Shown: in pieces, positions 61,757 to 64,000 of the stretch
Layout of the letters: every line of letters begins with the position of its first letter
How positions within the stretch are numbered: the first letter of the stretch is position 1
From: Fischerella sp. CENA71
Lineage (GTDB): Bacteria > Cyanobacteriota > Cyanobacteriia > Cyanobacteriales > Nostocaceae
NCBI GenBank assembly: GCA_024239075.1
Contig: JANBVI010000027.1
Coordinates: forward strand, 124,001-188,000
Direction of reading: 5' to 3'
Length of the DNA: 64,000 bases
Made by a program: the position numbers and the translations under genes
The notes under the pieces: generated by a model
What the model was told of the DNA's origin: nothing
Databases searched by the model: none
What the model saw: the letters and a program-made list of their open reading frames with translations, nothing else

Positions 61757-64000
61757 TTAAAACTCTCCCGCTAATGCAGCAACGCACCGTTCACAAATTA
61801 ACGGATGTTCAGCATTTTCTCCCACATGAGTAGAGTAATTCCAGCAGCGATCGCATTTTTCTCCTTCTGCTTCTAGTACACCAATTCTCCACTTATCAGC
61901 CTGCAAGTTGTACTTTGAGCCTTGCAGTTTTTCTGGTGTATCTGCCAAATTTACTAGGGAGGTAATAAACAAGTAGCGAAGTTCATCTACACCGTTGCTG
62001 TTACCAGTCTCTAGTGATTTGATTGCACTCAATAATTGTGCATCACTGATGTAGAGCAAAATTTTCGCTTCCAGGGAGGAACCAATCATTTTTTCCACCC
62101 TAGCTTGTTCCAATACCTTATTGACATCAAGGCGAATATCACGTAATTGTTGCCAAAAAGCTGCTATTTCTGGATTATGCCAGTTTTGCTGCAACTCCAC
62201 CCAACCAGATTCAAATACTGATTTGTAAGGAGTTTTGTAGGGAAGATATTGCCAGATATCCTCAGCTAAGTGAGATAGTACAGGTGCGATCGCTCTCGCT
62301 AAATTTTCCAGTGCATACCAATACACTGTCTGACAACTGCGACGGCGCAAAGCATTAGCATTGCTGATGTACAACCGATCTTTGGCGATATCCATATAAA
62401 AATTGGATAAATCTACCACGCAGAAGTTTTGTACTGTTTGGAAAAACCGGAAGAATTGGAAGCTATCAAAAGCTTCTGTGACTTCTTGGAAAACTTCTGT
62501 CATCCGGTGCAGCATGTATTTATCTAGCTGCGGTAATTGATCATAGGGTACAGCATCTTTTTCTGGGTCAAAATCGTGTAAATTACCCAGTAAATTTTTC
62601 GCAGTATTACGAATTTTGTTACGGATATCAACTAGTTGTTTGATAATATTGCTACCCAGACGCTGATCAGAAGTGTAATCTACTGACGACACCCACAATC
62701 GCAACACATCAGCACCGTAAGCAGGGTCTTTTTTCTGGTCTTTACCTCCCTCAATCACCATATTTGGATCAACGACATTTCCCAGAGACTTACTCATTTT
62801 CCGTCCCTGTTCGTCGAGGGTAAAGCCATGAGTTAATACGGTTTTGTATGGCGCACAGTTGTTAACCGCGACACTGGTAAGCAAACTCGACTGGAACCAA
62901 CCCCGATGCTGATCTGAACCTTCTAAATATACATCCGCAGGATACCGTAATTCTGGACGCTGCTTGAGTACAGCTGCCCAAGATGAGCCAGAATCAAACC
63001 ACACGTCCATCGTATCTGTACCTTTACGGTAAGTGCGGCCGTTATTGCGATATGGTTCTGGGAGCAATTCCTCAACTGGTAATTCCCACCAAGCATCAGA
63101 ACCTTTTTCAGCAATAATGGCTTGTACGTGGGCGATGGTTTCCTCATTCAGCAGTGGTTCACCGTTGGCTTCATCGTAGAACACTGGAATTGGTACACCC
63201 CAACTACGCTGACGGGAGATACACCAGTCGGAACGATCTGCAACCATCGGTGTGATTCTATTTTCACCTTGAGCGGGAATCCATTTTGCTGACGCGATCG
63301 CTTTGAGTGCTTCTTCGCGGAATCCTTCTACTGAAGCAAACCACTGTTCTGTGGCGCGGAAAATAGTTGGTTTCTTTGTCCGCCAGTCGTAGGGGTATTT
63401 ATGCAGATACGGTTCCTCTTTCAACAAAGAACCAGCAGCGCTCAAAGCATCAATTACCGCCTGATTCCCATCACCAAGCACATTCAAACCAGCAAACTGT
63501 CCTGCTTCTGCGGTAAAGTTACCATTGTCATCAACTGGTGCTAAGACAGGTAGACCATAACGCTGACCGACAATGTAGTCTTCTTGACCGTGACCGGGGG
63601 CAGTATGGACTAAGCCAGTACCAGACTCTGTGGTAACATAATCGCCACCAATCACAATCGGGCTTTCACGGTCATATAAAGAATGACGGTAAGTAGAATG
63701 TTCTAAATCTTTCCCTCTAACTGTGGTTTTTACTGTCAACTGAGTTTCCAGTATGCCAGATAGGCGTTCTACCAAATCCGCAGCAACTATTAAGTATTTA
63801 AATCCTAAACTTTCTTGCAGTGAGGTAACTTCTACAACTGCGTAGTTTAGTTCCGGATTCAATGCCACAGCTAAGTTCGCAGGAATTGTCCAAGGTGTTG
63901 TTGTCCAAATTGCTACACCTAATTCTGGTAAAAATTCTGATAACTTAGACTTACTCGCTGCCGATAAACTCGTCACCGGAAAAGCAGCGTAGATACTGCG
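61757..64000 (-). CDS. ileS: Isoleucyl-tRNA synthetase, C-terminal part (start outside window)
   Basis: The frame is open to the right edge of the window; about 747 residues are visible. Editing domain start VAIWTTTPWTIPANLA, then TAPGHGQEDY, DVWFDSGSSW, and the class I signature KMSKSLGN (GRKMSKSLGNVVDP). The C-terminal zinc module CDRCWNYSTHVGENAEHPLICERC is present. The N-terminal HIGH motif lies beyond the edge. The GTG at 63976 is an internal codon, not the start. Confidence 0.95.
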   Translation of the reverse strand, partial: RSIYAAFPVTSLSAASKSKLSEFLPELGVAIWTTTPWTIPANLAVALNPELNYAVVEVTSLQESLGFKYLIVAADLVERLSGILETQLTVKTTVRGKDLEHSTYRHSLYDRESPIVIGGDYVTTESGTGLVHTAPGHGQEDYIVGQRYGLPVLAPVDDNGNFTAEAGQFAGLNVLGDGNQAVIDALSAAGSLLKEEPYLHKYPYDWRTKKPTIFRATEQWFASVEGFREEALKAIASAKWIPAQGENRITPMVADRSDWCISRQRSWGVPIPVFYDEANGEPLLNEETIAHVQAIIAEKGSDAWWELPVEELLPEPYRNNGRTYRKGTDTMDVWFDSGSSWAAVLKQRPELRYPADVYLEGSDQHRGWFQSSLLTSVAVNNCAPYKTVLTHGFTLDEQGRKMSKSLGNVVDPNMVIEGGKDQKKDPAYGADVLRLWVSSVDYTSDQRLGSNIIKQLVDIRNKIRNTAKNLLGNLHDFDPEKDAVPYDQLPQLDKYMLHRMTEVFQEVTEAFDSFQFFRFFQTVQNFCVVDLSNFYMDIAKDRLYISNANALRRRSCQTVYWYALENLARAIAPVLSHLAEDIWQYLPYKTPYKSVFESGWVELQQNWHNPEIAAFWQQLRDIRLDVNKVLEQARVEKMIGSSLEAKILLYISDAQLLSAIKSLETGNSNGVDELRYLFITSLVNLADTPEKLQGSKYNLQADKWRIGVLEAEGEKCDRCWNYSTHVGENAEHPLICERCVAALAGEF

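Overview
The window comes from the chromosome of a filamentous, probably heterocyst-forming cyanobacterium (order Nostocales; the genus cannot be settled from sequence alone). Evidence: the genes petM, psbK, psbM, ycf39 and an nblR-type regulator; very frequent GCGATCGC (HIP1) octamers; a tandem cyanobacteriochrome photoreceptor; PEP-CTERM, DUF928 and DUF2949 proteins; and many heptameric short tandem repeats between genes (AAAATCC, TAACTGA, GGGCATG, CTCCCTG, AATGACA types). The DNA is AT-rich with long spacers. I see no tRNA, rRNA, CRISPR array or intact insertion sequence.

Layout. 1-1300: end of a possible UbiB-type kinase gene, then decayed toxin-antitoxin remnants with an intact higA. 1305-9531: sbcC (-), purK (+), a structured RNA that looks like 6S RNA, class II aldolase fba (+), a fasciclin lipoprotein, a pentapeptide protein and a small hypothetical (-). 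9746-16000: a cytochrome P450 scrap, small proteins, a FAD oxidoreductase, a PEP-CTERM protein, an ion channel and a deaminase. 16138-22000: HEAT protein, a DesK/NarL-type two-component pair divergent from a Spy-like periplasmic protein, and a rhomboid protease. 22069-31768: orphan adenine methylase, AbrB-type membrane protein, PEP mutase/isocitrate lyase family enzyme, histidine kinase, murE, glutaredoxin-like protein, CAP protein, RNase D, and a rhodanese fold lacking its cysteine.

32109-35850 is the most accessory part: a TAXI solute-binding protein followed by the broken tail of a histidine kinase, then a plasmid-type rolling-circle replication initiator with a small convergent gene and a strong hairpin. 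36509-49436 returns to core genes: pdxA, petM, ycf39, NAD kinase, nblR, a DUF192 lipoprotein, a large multi-sensor kinase, an EcsC/TerB-like protein and comF. 49869-51911 encodes a protein with two DXCF cyanobacteriochrome GAF domains and a degenerate chemoreceptor-like tail. The last part holds cobS, tgt, psbK, a 2Fe-2S ferredoxin, psbM, a double universal stress protein, a DUF928 protein, an M3 oligopeptidase and most of ileS (cut by the window edge).

Functionally the window is mostly housekeeping (cell wall, purine, B6, cobalamin, tRNA modification, Calvin cycle/glycolysis) mixed with photosynthesis subunits and signal transduction. Three things stand out: the integrated rolling-circle Rep locus, the double DXCF photoreceptor whose two GAF copies are almost identical at DNA level, and the spread of structured repeats, including heptamer arrays directly abutting the start codons of at least five genes.
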